This document shows, piece after piece, positions 1-8,811 of a stretch of 64,000 bases of DNA. This stretch comes from Leptospiraceae bacterium (lineage in GTDB: Bacteria; Spirochaetota; Leptospiria; Leptospirales; Leptonemataceae), in NCBI GenBank assembly GCA_026418015.1, contig JAOACE010000016.1, positions 113,510-177,509 on the forward strand. The letters run 5' to 3'. A program made the position numbers and the translations under genes. The notes beneath the pieces are model-generated. The model made no database searches. It was not told the DNA's origin and saw only the letters and a list, made by a program, of their open reading frames with translations. Position 1 is the stretch's first letter; each line of letters opens with the position of its first letter.

Positions 1-231
1 TCTGGTATTGTTGTAGACACACATGTAAAACGATTGTCAAATGTCTTAGGATTAACAAATCAAAAAAATCCTGAAAAAATCGAACAAGAATTAATGAACC
101 TCCTTCCTAAAAAATATTGGATAAATTTTTCTCTCTATTTAATTTTCTTGGGTAGAACCTATTGTACTGCCAAAAAACGATTATGTACTCAATGTCCATT
201 AAAAAATATTTGTATATCTTCTAGTTTATGA
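1..231 (+). CDS. nth: Endonuclease III, C-terminal part (5' end outside window)
   Basis: Base-excision repair DNA glycosylase/AP lyase that removes oxidised pyrimidines. Only the last 76 codons are present, and the reading frame is open from base 1. The visible part starts with the VDTHV stretch, which carries the catalytic Asp of the HhH-GPD family. It ends with a complete 4Fe-4S cluster loop in the spacing C-x6-C-x2-C-x5-C. The internal TTG at 34 is not a real start because homology runs through it. A gene for a degenerate adenylating enzyme follows after 21 bases. The family call is secure; the missing N-terminal half with the catalytic Lys cannot be checked. Confidence 0.93.
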   Translation, partial: SGIVVDTHVKRLSNVLGLTNQKNPEKIEQELMNLLPKKYWINFSLYLIFLGRTYCTAKKRLCTQCPLKNICISSSL

Positions 232-252
232 TTTAATTATAATAATACCAAT

Positions 253-1713
253 ATGAAGCTATATCATCAAAATGTATTTTTTGATGATATTCATACCTCC
301 ATTTATTTTTCGAATCCGTGGAAAAAACTATTAATCGAAAATTTTTCGAAAAATCCTAATGTTATTTTGTACATTATAAAAGAAAAAGAAATTAAACCTT
401 ACAAAGCAAAAGAGATCTTTCTATTATTACAAAATCTTAAACGCGATCTCGATAAATTGCATTTTAATAAATATGATTCTATCTATCTACAAGCTTCTAA
501 AACGCTATCGAGTTATCTAATGATCTTATTATCCCTCGTAGAAAATTATGTTTTTTTCTTAGGAAATTTAGAAAATGAAATCAATCTGGTAAAAGCGAAA
601 TGGATTATTGTGCAGCGAAAGCTATTAAACAATCCGTCTGTTGAGTTAATAAAAGAAATACAAATCGAAGATGAAATTCTTTATATCTATAAAACCCCTG
701 AATCTTTTTTTAGTTCAGAATTTCAATTTTTTTATCTTTCCAAAGGAACAACAAGGGAAGTTGAATGGATTGGATTTACTCGCGAACAAGTGATAAAAAA
801 TTTAGCTCGATATGATTTTCTTTTTAAAAGCTATCAATATGTTTTTTCGCTCCATTCTTGGAATCAAGATATAGGTTTATGGATAGAGCTTTTACTATCG
901 ATGTTTAAACCATTTAGGTTAATCTTTATTCATCAGAACAATTCTTATCCATTGCAAGAAATCTTCAAAGAATTTTTATCGCAGCATTTAGTAGATATTG
1001 CAATCTTTTATCCCGTTTTTTTTGATACGATTTCTTCGGTAGATTTTAAATTCTTAAAAAACATCGATTTTGGTGTTATAACCGGAGGCAATTTAACTTA
1101 TCAACAAATCGAAAAGCTAAAAAATACTGGTTTAAGGTTAGGTTATTTTTTACAGGAAGTAGGATTTATTTTTATTGGAGAACGTGGCGAAATCAAACGA
1201 AATTATTTAGGACAGCAAGTCTTTAATAACATAGAAATTGATTTTTTCCCCGATAGAGAGTTGGTATTAAAGTCAGAGATAATTAGTAAAGTAAGGTTAA
1301 AATTTCATCATATTATTTATCAGAATGATTTTTGGCTTAATACGGGAGATATCGTTTATACAAACAATAACAAATATTTTTATCAAGGAAGAAAGAGAAA
1401 TTTTATTCAAGTGGATTTTTGGAAATGGTTTAATCCCTACGAATTAGAAGAGATTTTAAGATATTATTTTTTTACAGAAAATATTGCTATTCTGTCGGAT
1501 AAGAATTATAAAATCAAAATTTTTGTGGATAAAAACCTAATACTTTTACAAAACGAAATCATTTCTATTATAGAAAACTATTTAAAAGAACATCATATCT
1601 ACAATACGATTCAACTCATTTTTTTGGGCGAAGAATATTTTGTTAAAAATCCTAAGGGAGAAATTCTTAAAAAATACTTTACACTAATACCCAAAATGCT
1701 TCAACGTTTATAA
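253..1713 (+). CDS. Divergent ANL-superfamily (acyl-CoA synthetase-like) protein, probably degenerate
   Basis: The fold is recognised from scattered AMP-binding-enzyme motifs. A threonine-rich loop near residues 163-167 (SKGTT) sits where the P-loop TSGTTG would be. An NTGD motif lies near 362 and a GRKRNFIQV hinge near 380, equivalent to the TGD and GRxKD motifs. A C-terminal NPKGEILKK near 466 lies where PKTxxGKxxR is expected. The phosphate-loop Lys and the C-terminal catalytic Lys both appear to be missing, so activity is doubtful. The length (486 aa) fits a compact member of the family. The start is the ATG at 253; a TATAAT lies at 238-243. The stop overlaps the next gene's ATG by one base, so the downstream SCO protein is translationally coupled. 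The substrate is unknown. Confidence 0.6.
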   Translation: MKLYHQNVFFDDIHTSIYFSNPWKKLLIENFSKNPNVILYIIKEKEIKPYKAKEIFLLLQNLKRDLDKLHFNKYDSIYLQASKTLSSYLMILLSLVENYVFFLGNLENEINLVKAKWIIVQRKLLNNPSVELIKEIQIEDEILYIYKTPESFFSSEFQFFYLSKGTTREVEWIGFTREQVIKNLARYDFLFKSYQYVFSLHSWNQDIGLWIELLLSMFKPFRLIFIHQNNSYPLQEIFKEFLSQHLVDIAIFYPVFFDTISSVDFKFLKNIDFGVITGGNLTYQQIEKLKNTGLRLGYFLQEVGFIFIGERGEIKRNYLGQQVFNNIEIDFFPDRELVLKSEIISKVRLKFHHIIYQNDFWLNTGDIVYTNNNKYFYQGRKRNFIQVDFWKWFNPYELEEILRYYFFTENIAILSDKNYKIKIFVDKNLILLQNEIISIIENYLKEHHIYNTIQLIFLGEEYFVKNPKGEILKKYFTLIPKMLQRL

Positions 1714-2255
1714 TGAATCTATTAAGATTGTTCATTTTATTGCTTTTCTTGTTTTCTTGTAGTAAAAAAATAGATAAAGAAATTTATCATATTCCTTTAA
1801 TAAAACAAGATGGCAGTAAATTCAATTGGAAAGATTTGAACCATTTTTATAAATTAATCTTTTTCGGGTATACTTATTGCCCAGATATTTGTCCCGTAGC
1901 ATTGAGAACAATGGATCAAACCAAAATGATTGTTGCAAATAAACCATTGGTTTTGATTTTTGTTACAATTGATCCTCAAAGAGATACACCAGAGCAATTA
2001 ACAATGTATCTTTCGAATTTTAAAAGCCCTATTATTGGACTAACAGGAAATGTAGAAGATTTAAAAATATTTTATAAATATTTTAATATATCTTTTTCTA
2101 TCGAAAAAAATCATCATCATGATCAGGAAACTTATGGATATAATCATACACCTTTTATCTATTTTTTATCTCCCGAGGACGAAGTGATAAAAACATTTCC
2201 TACGGGAATTTCTAGTAATACTTTATCAAAAGAAATTATAAAATATATTAATTAA
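1713..2255 (+). CDS. SCO1/SenC family copper chaperone lipoprotein
   Basis: Thioredoxin-fold protein that delivers copper to the CuA site of cytochrome c oxidase, or acts as a thiol reductase for it. A lipoprotein signal ends in LFSC near residue 16, so it is anchored on the periplasmic face. The copper-binding CPDIC (Cys about 56 and 60) and the distal His in YNHTPF near 145 are all present, so it looks functional. A His cluster (residues about 132-134) may add metal affinity. The ATG overlaps the preceding stop. It lies far from the oxidase genes at 15.7 kb, which have their own SCO protein. The two may serve different copper targets; that is inference. Confidence 0.88.
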   Translation: MNLLRLFILLLFLFSCSKKIDKEIYHIPLIKQDGSKFNWKDLNHFYKLIFFGYTYCPDICPVALRTMDQTKMIVANKPLVLIFVTIDPQRDTPEQLTMYLSNFKSPIIGLTGNVEDLKIFYKYFNISFSIEKNHHHDQETYGYNHTPFIYFLSPEDEVIKTFPTGISSNTLSKEIIKYIN

Positions 2256-2261
2256 ATTATT

Positions 2262-3650
2262 TTAATATAGTTTAAATTCCTGCGATATATGGTAAAAATA
2301 TTCAGCTTCGGAAATCCATAAATTTTTGAATTCTTGATAGTCTAAATCCATTTCTATTGCATTTCGATAAGAATCCGATCCCCACAGTTTATCGATAAAA
2401 TAATTTTGATTCGATGCTTTAAAACTAAATTCTTTGGGATGAAGTTTTTTTATGATTCGCATGTATTCATACCCTACTTGTATGGGATCAAATTCAGAAG
2501 ATATGGGATAAAATTGTATCCCTTTACAAAGTTGACCATTGTAAATAGAATAGGTTGGTCTAAATTCCACTAATCCAAATTTAATTCCAGGAAGGTTTAG
2601 CTTTTGTAATTCTTTTAGTACCAATTCGTATTTTAACCATGGTGCTCCAGAATAAATAAAAGGTTTGGTTGTTCCCCTTCCTAAGCTAATGTTGGTTCCT
2701 TCGAAAAATACCATGCCTACATACATCAATGCAGATTCTATGTTGGGGATGTTCGGCGATGGGTTGATCCAGGTATTGACTAATGTCCAATCGATTTCGT
2801 CAGGAGTAAAGTTTTCCATACGGAGAATTTTTAACTTTAAGTTTTTGTATTTGTATAATGCCATATAGATAGCATATTCTCCTGGTGTTAGAGAATATAA
2901 AAAAGGAACAGGTGCTTCTCCTACAAAGCTCTGATAACCATCTTCTAAAAAGGGTCCCATAGGTTTCCAAATTCCGTAGGGATGTGGTCTATCGAGTAGA
3001 ATGATTTCTTTTTGTAGTAGATCTGCTGCTTCGAGTAGATAGGTTAATGTAGAAACATACGTATAACATCTTACAGGTAGGTTTTGAATATCGATTAAAA
3101 TACTATCAAGATTCTCTAAGTATACTAATGGAGGTTTTTTGATCTTCGAATAAAGGTTTAGTACAGGAATGTGATGATGTGGTTCATATTTTATGATGTC
3201 GTTAAAGATTGTATCTTCTGCACCAAATATTCCATGTTCTGGTTCCATTAATAAAGAAGGTTGATGGTTGGAATGGATCAGAATTTCTAGAATATTGGAA
3301 AGGTTTTTGTTTACCCCTGTGGAATTGGTTAAAAGTCCAAATTTGATATCGTCTAAAAACCGAAAATTATCCGCTTCTGCAATATCCAATCCAGTAATTA
3401 CCTCTTTTGTAGAAATTTTATACAATTTATGATTATGATTATTTTTATAGATTTTTTTTAATAAATTTTGATTTGCGGAATAAACACAAATACGATTTTT
3501 ATCGAAACTTTTGTAAAGCTTAAAATTTGGAAAACGTTCTAATTCGCAATCCAATGTTTTTATAAAATACTTATGATGTTTTATACTTGTTGAATTGCTA
3601 CAATGAATCAAAAACACAATCATCAAAATGCTCAGTTTATATGCATTCAT
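2262..3650 (-). CDS. DUF1343 / NamZ-like exo-beta-N-acetylmuramidase lipoprotein
   Basis: Matches the DUF1343 family, whose characterised member NamZ releases terminal MurNAc from peptidoglycan fragments. Family landmarks are visible in order: VITGLDIAE, GLLTNSTGV, EPEHGIFG, DIQNLPVRCYTYVST, LDRPHPYG, NPSPNIPN and FEGTNISLGRGTT. The N-terminus has a lipobox ending in LIHC near residue 17, so the protein should be a periplasm-facing lipoprotein involved in cell-wall recycling. Length 462 aa, slightly longer than usual because of an N-terminal insert of about 80 residues between the signal and the domain. It is transcribed away from the thioesterase gene; the two 5' ends are 43 bases apart. Confidence 0.85.
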   Translation of the reverse strand: MNAYKLSILMIVFLIHCSNSTSIKHHKYFIKTLDCELERFPNFKLYKSFDKNRICVYSANQNLLKKIYKNNHNHKLYKISTKEVITGLDIAEADNFRFLDDIKFGLLTNSTGVNKNLSNILEILIHSNHQPSLLMEPEHGIFGAEDTIFNDIIKYEPHHHIPVLNLYSKIKKPPLVYLENLDSILIDIQNLPVRCYTYVSTLTYLLEAADLLQKEIILLDRPHPYGIWKPMGPFLEDGYQSFVGEAPVPFLYSLTPGEYAIYMALYKYKNLKLKILRMENFTPDEIDWTLVNTWINPSPNIPNIESALMYVGMVFFEGTNISLGRGTTKPFIYSGAPWLKYELVLKELQKLNLPGIKFGLVEFRPTYSIYNGQLCKGIQFYPISSEFDPIQVGYEYMRIIKKLHPKEFSFKASNQNYFIDKLWGSDSYRNAIEMDLDYQEFKNLWISEAEYFYHISQEFKLY

Positions 3651-3659
3651 AAATAAGAA

Positions 3660-3687
3660 TTGACAAATGAACTAATTTTATTAATCT
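3660..3687 (+). promoter_or_regulatory. Predicted leaderless sigma70-type promoter of the thioesterase gene
   Basis: TTGACA at 3660-3665, a 16-base spacer, then TAATCT at 3682-3687. The GTG start is at 3694, six bases after the -10, which is where transcription should begin. No ribosome-binding site precedes the start. Confidence 0.55.
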
Positions 3688-3693
3688 TTCCAT

Positions 3694-4098
3694 GTGTCAA
3701 AGCGAAGTAAAACAAAAAGTTTTGGTATAGGTACAGATAATTCGTGTGGGCTAAATTTAAAACTAAATTTTGATGAAGACAGCAAAACTGCTTATGGAGA
3801 ATTTGTAGCAGATGCTAGGTTCGAGGGGGAGCCTGGAGAAATCCATCCTGGTATACTTACTTCGTTATTAGACGAAGCAATGATCAAAATCAACGAATCC
3901 ATGAATTTCGATACAACTACGGGCGAAATCAATGTTCGTTTTCTAATGCCAGCAAAAATTGGAGAAAGTTTATATATTCGTGGATGGTTTATCAAAAAAA
4001 ATCGTAAAGTAATCGAAAATCGCGCAGAAGTAGAAAACGAAATCGGAAAAATCGTTGCAAGAGCCAAAGGGAAATACATCGAAAAAGAAGAAGAATGA
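3694..4098 (+). CDS. Hotdog-fold thioesterase, PaaI-like
   Basis: A 134-aa single hotdog domain typical of acyl-CoA thioesterases of the PaaI/4HBT group. The SCGLNLKL entry strand, the central [15 protein letters not shown] helix start (HGG-like motif with the Asp/Glu pair) and the REINVRF-type strand ([10 protein letters not shown]) are visible. The start chosen is GTG 3694, because an ATG two bases upstream is in another frame. There is no Shine-Dalgarno. A TTGACA-N16-TAATCT promoter ends six bases before the GTG, predicting a leaderless transcript. The substrate is not predictable. The gene converges on a HAD phosphatase gene. Confidence 0.75.
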   Translation: MSKRSKTKSFGIGTDNSCGLNLKLNFDEDSKTAYGEFVADARFEGEPGEIHPGILTSLLDEAMIKINESMNFDTTTGEINVRFLMPAKIGESLYIRGWFIKKNRKVIENRAEVENEIGKIVARAKGKYIEKEEE

Positions 4099-4102
4099 AT
4101 TT

Positions 4103-4885
4103 TTAATACAATCCTAAACTTTGAATTAGACACAAGAAATATTTATGTAACTTGTTTTTGTAAGGTTTATAAAGGTTTCGAATCTCCCAATGTTTTTCTT
4201 TTGCTTCTCTTATTAATTCGGGATTTTCTGGGTTGATGAGGACAGCTTTTTCTGTTAACCTTAATAAAGGAAGATCTGCAATGCTATCGGAATAAGAAAT
4301 GGAGTTTTTTAAAATAACAGGATATTCTGGCTTTTTGGGATTATCGGGAAAGTATAAACTCAATTGACTCTGAATTTCTTTTGGTAAGTAAGGAATCATC
4401 CTTCTGATTTTTTCGTAAGATTTATTATTTTCTCCTAAAATGATTGCAAAAAAAGGTTGTCTTTCTTCTAGGTGTACTCGCGTTGCAATCGTATAGTCAA
4501 AACCTAATTCTTCGCCAATGTATTTTGCAAAAAAATCCGGGGAAGCTGTATTTAATATAAGAATTTTATTTTGTTTTTTTAATAATTCAATTTCTTGTTT
4601 TAGTTCTGGGTGCACTTGTGGAATAATGATTTCTTGAACAAATTTTTTTGCATATTCTTCTACTTCTTCTTTTCTTAACCTCCAAAGGATACTTAAATAT
4701 ACCTGTTTTAATTCTTTGGAACCATATAATTTTAATAGTCCCATAGGAATCGCAATTAATAGAGGTAGGATATAAAAAATTCGCCAAGGCTGTTTTTTTA
4801 ATAGATAGTTCGCAAACAAAAAAATCGCATCGTGAGGAATTAGTGTATAGTCAAAGTCAAATATTGCGTACGAAGATTCGTTCAT
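4103..4885 (-). CDS. HAD-superfamily phosphatase, subfamily IB (SerB-like)
   Basis: Haloacid-dehalogenase fold phosphatase. Motif I is DFDYT near the N-terminus (nucleophile Asp), motif II is the Ser/Thr region LNTASPDFF, and motif III/IV is SYSDSIADLPLL with the Mg2+-binding Asp pair. A hydrophobic stretch near residues 30-55 (FYILPLLIAIPMGLL) is typical of the IB group related to phosphoserine phosphatase, PlsC-fused hydrolases and phosphatidylglycerophosphatase-like enzymes. 260 aa, start ATG at 4885. The gene ends five bases from the convergent thioesterase gene. The substrate is unknown; a phospholipid or serine-phosphate substrate would both fit. Confidence 0.78.
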   Translation of the reverse strand: MNESSYAIFDFDYTLIPHDAIFLFANYLLKKQPWRIFYILPLLIAIPMGLLKLYGSKELKQVYLSILWRLRKEEVEEYAKKFVQEIIIPQVHPELKQEIELLKKQNKILILNTASPDFFAKYIGEELGFDYTIATRVHLEERQPFFAIILGENNKSYEKIRRMIPYLPKEIQSQLSLYFPDNPKKPEYPVILKNSISYSDSIADLPLLRLTEKAVLINPENPELIREAKEKHWEIRNLYKPYKNKLHKYFLCLIQSLGLY

Positions 4886-4982
4886 TTAGAACCGATTTTT
4901 TGGTAGAAAGATTTTCTTCAAGAATTTATTGTTAAACGAAAATTGACTATAAAAGAAAACCCAAAAAATTGTATTTTCTACT

Positions 4983-7040
4983 ATGGATTTAAACTCAGAA
5001 CAGTTGGTGGCAGTAGAACACATTTCTGGTCCTATAATTATCTTTGCTGGTGCAGGTAGTGGTAAAACCAGAGTCATCGTTCATCGAATCAAAAATATGA
5101 TAGATCACCACATACCAGGTCATTCTATTATAGCTGTTACCTTTACGAATAAGAGTGCAAACGAAATGAAGGAACGATTAAAAAATTTGGTAAGTCCTAA
5201 TAAATTACGTGGGATGGTTATTTCGACCTTCCATTCTCTTGGTAATAAAATCTTACAAAAAGAAATTTCTGTTTTGGGGTATAGGTTGCCTTACACAATT
5301 CTCGACGAAACAGATCGTCTGCAAATATTAAGAAATATTTATAAAGAATTAAAACTAAATCCAGACGAAATACAAGATGATAATACATTATTCTTAATTT
5401 CATTGGTTAAAAATTCTAACAAAAAAATCGAACAATGGATAGAAGAAAACGAATATTATTTTTCTGATTTCAGTAAAGAAATATTTATAGAAGTTTATAA
5501 ATTATACAATAAAAATTTATATGCTTTAAATAGTCTAGATTTTGACGATTTAATCATCCTACCTATAAAAATATTCAAACAATATCCAGAAATATTAGAA
5601 AAATACCATAAAAAATATAAATATTTTCTTGTAGATGAATTTCAAGATACTAATCCATTGCAATACGAATTGTTAAAATTATTGTCAGAGCATACGAAAA
5701 ATTTATGTGTAGTAGGGGATGACGATCAATCTATTTATGGTTGGAGAGGCGCGGATGTTTCTATCATTCAGAATTTTAAAAACGATTATCCCAACGCAAA
5801 AGTAGTGATTCTAAACAAAAATTATCGTTCTACACAGATCATTATCGATGCTGCATATTCTCTGATTAAAAACAATTCTCAAAGAATCGATAAAAAAGTA
5901 ATTTCTATGAATCATCAAGAAGCAGAGAAAATTAAAATTATTGAATGTTATGACGAAAAAGAAGAAGCAGAAATCGTCGGCGAACTAATACAAAAAAAGA
6001 TCATCCGAGAGAAAAAAAAGCCGGGAGATTTTGCTATCTTATATAGAACCAATTATCAATCGCGTGCCTTCGAATCGGAATTACGAAAAAGAAATATTCC
6101 TCATTATGTTGTGGGCGGATATCGTTTTTTTGATCGAAAAGAAGTAAAAGATATCTTAGCGTATTTAAGAGTAATTGCCAATCCTTACGACGAAGTTAGT
6201 CTTTTAAGAATTATTAATTTTCCTAAAAGAGGTATAGGAGAAGGTACCATAGAAAAGATATTTCAGTTTATGATGGAATATCAACATGCGAATAACGAAA
6301 AAATCACCCTGATTGATGCGATTTATAAAATCATCAATGAACCACATACAATCAAAGGAATACAATCTAACCAATTCGAAGCATTGTTAAACTTTATCGA
6401 ATTTCTGGAAAAATACAAAAAAGAATTTTCTATCAATCGAAGCTTATCCAATGCATTATACAAAATGGTACAGGAACTAAATTTAGAACAAGAATTCCTA
6501 AAAGAAGGCGATAAAGAAGAAGTAGCAAGAGCACGATTTTTGAATGTTTCAGAAATCATCAATATGTTGTCGTATTTCGAAGAAGAATGGAGTGAATCAC
6601 AACCACCTTCTCTTTTTGATTTTTTAGCAAGAATCAGTTTACTTAGTTCTGGTCAGGATAATTACGAATACGATAGAGGAAAAGTTCAGCTGCTTACAAT
6701 TCATCTATCGAAAGGATTAGAATTCGACACAGTTTTTTTGTGTGGAATGAACGAAAAAATCTTTCCATCGGAACGAACATTAATAGAATCCAAAGGTATA
6801 GAAGAAGAAAGAAGGTTATGTTATGTTGCAATTACAAGAGCAAAAAAAGAATTATACATGACGTATACATTATTTCGCCGCAGGTTTGGAGAAGAAATAC
6901 TGCAAGAGCCTTCGCGTTTTTTAAGTGAATTACCAAAAGATTTAGTAGAGTGGCAACTAAATTATCAACAACAAGAAAATAATAAAGAAAATAAAATTAA
7001 AGAATTTATAAATAATATTAAAGATATTTTGGCTGGTTAA
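4983..7040 (+). CDS. uvrD: UvrD/PcrA/Rep-family superfamily 1 DNA helicase
   Basis: ATP-dependent 3'-5' DNA helicase for repair and replication restart. Walker A AGAGSGKT is at residues 22-29. Motif Ia (TFTNKSANEM), Walker B DEFQD, motif III QSIYGWRGAD, motif IV near YRTNYQSR, motif V (TIHLSKGLEFDTVFLCG) and motif VI (VAITRAKKEL) follow in the correct order. At 685 aa it is close to PcrA and Rep; UvrD proper is usually longer. ATG 4983 places the conserved LNSEQLVAV at the N-terminus. The 3' end overlaps the stop of the convergent ABC ATPase gene by four bases. Orthology between UvrD, PcrA and Rep cannot be settled without a tree. Confidence 0.95.
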   Translation: MDLNSEQLVAVEHISGPIIIFAGAGSGKTRVIVHRIKNMIDHHIPGHSIIAVTFTNKSANEMKERLKNLVSPNKLRGMVISTFHSLGNKILQKEISVLGYRLPYTILDETDRLQILRNIYKELKLNPDEIQDDNTLFLISLVKNSNKKIEQWIEENEYYFSDFSKEIFIEVYKLYNKNLYALNSLDFDDLIILPIKIFKQYPEILEKYHKKYKYFLVDEFQDTNPLQYELLKLLSEHTKNLCVVGDDDQSIYGWRGADVSIIQNFKNDYPNAKVVILNKNYRSTQIIIDAAYSLIKNNSQRIDKKVISMNHQEAEKIKIIECYDEKEEAEIVGELIQKKIIREKKKPGDFAILYRTNYQSRAFESELRKRNIPHYVVGGYRFFDRKEVKDILAYLRVIANPYDEVSLLRIINFPKRGIGEGTIEKIFQFMMEYQHANNEKITLIDAIYKIINEPHTIKGIQSNQFEALLNFIEFLEKYKKEFSINRSLSNALYKMVQELNLEQEFLKEGDKEEVARARFLNVSEIINMLSYFEEEWSESQPPSLFDFLARISLLSSGQDNYEYDRGKVQLLTIHLSKGLEFDTVFLCGMNEKIFPSERTLIESKGIEEERRLCYVAITRAKKELYMTYTLFRRRFGEEILQEPSRFLSELPKDLVEWQLNYQQQENNKENKIKEFINNIKDILAG

Positions 7041-8029
7041 TTTTTAGAGTACTTCCAACAATATACCTGGTGATTCTTATTTTGAACGAAAACAGAGGGA
7101 ACTTCTTCGCACTTTTCGAAACGATAGGGACATCGATTTATAAACCTGCATCCTTTGGGATAGTTTTCTGGCGAAGGGACATTGCCTGGAATACCTTCGA
7201 TTTTTTTATCTTTTTCTAAATCTGGTATTGCTTTGATTAAACTTTGGCTATAAGGATGTAATGGATTTTCTAAAAATGCATCAATATCCGAAGATTCTAC
7301 AATTCTTCCTGCATACATTACAGCTAACCTATCGGCATATTGAGCAAGTAGTCCCATATTGTGGGTTATAAGCAAGATAGACGTCTTTTCTTCTTCTTTA
7401 AGTTCGCGTAAGAGTTCCATTACCTGACCTTGTATGGTAACATCTAATGCAGTGGTTGGTTCGTCAGCAATGATGAGTTTGGGTTTTAGGATAATTGCTA
7501 ATAAAATCACAATACGTTGGAGCATTCCACCAGAAAGTTGATGTGGGTAGGATTTTAGTATTTTATCTGGTTCCGAAAATCCAGCACGTTTTAAAAGTTG
7601 ATGTAGTCGTTCTTCGAAAGAAATATTTTTTTTTGTGATTACCTCGCGATGGAATCTATACAATTCATCAAAATGAAATTCAATTGTATACAAAGGATTA
7701 AGAGCCATAAAAGGTTCCTGAAAGATGACCCCAATTTCTGCACCGCGAATTTTACTTAGTTCTTTTAGGTTTAACTTCATTATATCGATGGCCTGATCTT
7801 CTAAAAATAGCTCAATCTTACCACTTAAAAAAAGTCCGTTGGGTTCTGGTAATGTTCCGGTAATCCCTAAGGAAGTAATGGTCTTGCCACAACCAGATTC
7901 TCCTATTAAGCCAAAGGTTTCTCCCGCATAAATCGTAAAAGAAATGTTTTCTACTAACGGTAGAAGGTTTTCTTTTTTTACACCAATCGAAAGATTTTCT
8001 ACGTTTAAAATTGCTGGTTGGGAATTCAT
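7037..8029 (-). CDS. Oligopeptide/dipeptide ABC transporter ATP-binding protein (OppD/DppD type)
   Basis: Cytoplasmic ATPase subunit of a peptide importer. Walker A GESGCGKT near residue 43, signature LSGGMLQR, Walker B LIIADEPTTALDV and the switch His in LLITHN are all present. The C-terminus has the oligo/HPY extension with the cysteine-containing GCRFINRCPYRFEKC segment typical of OppD/DppD. It is downstream of rppH with ATG and stop overlapping (ATGA), so the two are probably co-transcribed. No permease, second ATPase or binding-protein gene is in the window; partners must be elsewhere. Catalytic residues appear intact. Confidence 0.9.
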   Translation of the reverse strand: MNSQPAILNVENLSIGVKKENLLPLVENISFTIYAGETFGLIGESGCGKTITSLGITGTLPEPNGLFLSGKIELFLEDQAIDIMKLNLKELSKIRGAEIGVIFQEPFMALNPLYTIEFHFDELYRFHREVITKKNISFEERLHQLLKRAGFSEPDKILKSYPHQLSGGMLQRIVILLAIILKPKLIIADEPTTALDVTIQGQVMELLRELKEEEKTSILLITHNMGLLAQYADRLAVMYAGRIVESSDIDAFLENPLHPYSQSLIKAIPDLEKDKKIEGIPGNVPSPENYPKGCRFINRCPYRFEKCEEVPSVFVQNKNHQVYCWKYSKN

Positions 8030-8544
8030 TTTAGTTTATTTTGTTCTAAAAATTTTGGTACAAATTCATCAAAATGTTTTTTAATCACTTTGTAAACATC
8101 TTTTTTAAAAGCTACAATGTTATTTACTAATGTATCGATATCCATCCATTTTACTGTTCGAAATTCACGAATATGATTTTCTAAATTTAATTGTCGAAGG
8201 TCGCCATCCCAAAAAAAGAAAAACCATTTTTGCATCTGCCCACGATATTTTTTTAAGTATTCTGGAATGTCTTCGGGAAATTCATAAGTTAGCCATTCGG
8301 GAATTTCGTAAACAGGCTTCTCTAATTTTAAACCAATCTCTTCGTACAATTCTCTAATTGCAGCCTCTAATGGAGTTTCGTTTTCGTCTATACCTCCTTG
8401 AGGAAATTGATATTTTTCTGGATAGTCTACTCTATCCCCCACAAGAACAAGTTTTTGGGAATTAAATACAACCATTCCCACATTCTTTCTATAAGGTTTA
8501 TTTTGATCTACCGACAAAATAGAAGAATTATGCTCATTTTCCAT
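8026..8544 (-). CDS. rppH: RNA pyrophosphohydrolase (Nudix)
   Basis: Removes pyrophosphate from 5'-triphosphorylated RNA and so starts mRNA decay. The RppH-type opening YRKNVGMVVFN is followed by the complete Nudix box (G-x5-E-x7-RE-x2-EE-x-G) beginning at the PQGGIDENE stretch. The downstream WKKWF-like segment (MQKWFFFFW) and an FREFRTVKW-like IREFRTVKWM strand fit the family. 172 aa is normal length. The start ATG 8544 has no Shine-Dalgarno but is preceded by TTGACT-N16-TAGAAT, whose predicted start point is the ATG itself. The stop overlaps the OppD-type gene's start. Confidence 0.9.
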   Translation of the reverse strand: MENEHNSSILSVDQNKPYRKNVGMVVFNSQKLVLVGDRVDYPEKYQFPQGGIDENETPLEAAIRELYEEIGLKLEKPVYEIPEWLTYEFPEDIPEYLKKYRGQMQKWFFFFWDGDLRQLNLENHIREFRTVKWMDIDTLVNNIVAFKKDVYKVIKKHFDEFVPKFLEQNKLK

Positions 8545-8550
8545 AGTAAC

Positions 8551-8578
8551 ATTCTATTTATTTAAAGGTTTAAGTCAA
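8551..8578 (-). promoter_or_regulatory. Predicted leaderless promoter of rppH
   Basis: On the minus strand TTGACT (8578-8573), 16-base spacer, TAGAAT (8556-8551), then six bases to the ATG at 8544. This is the clearest copy of a promoter arrangement that recurs across the window. Confidence 0.55.
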
Positions 8579-8811
8579 CAGAAATTGATTGAATTTTTTT
8601 ATCATTTTATTTCTTTAAAATTTGAATTAACACTCAAATCAAAAGTGATCTAACTAAAAAAAATAAATTAAATTTATAAATATTATATAAAATATGATGC
8701 TGAATTATTTTTTTGATTCAATTTTGTTATTTTTCGAAAGGAGCAAAACCCATCTTAAAAGTAAAAAAATTTTTTTATTTATCTTATAACCATAAAAAAA
8801 AATTTAACCTT

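Noticed and set aside
8713..8811. N-terminal extension of aspS starting at TTG 8713
   Set aside because: The extra 33 residues are low-complexity, AT-driven and match nothing in the family; ATG 8812 gives the normal start.
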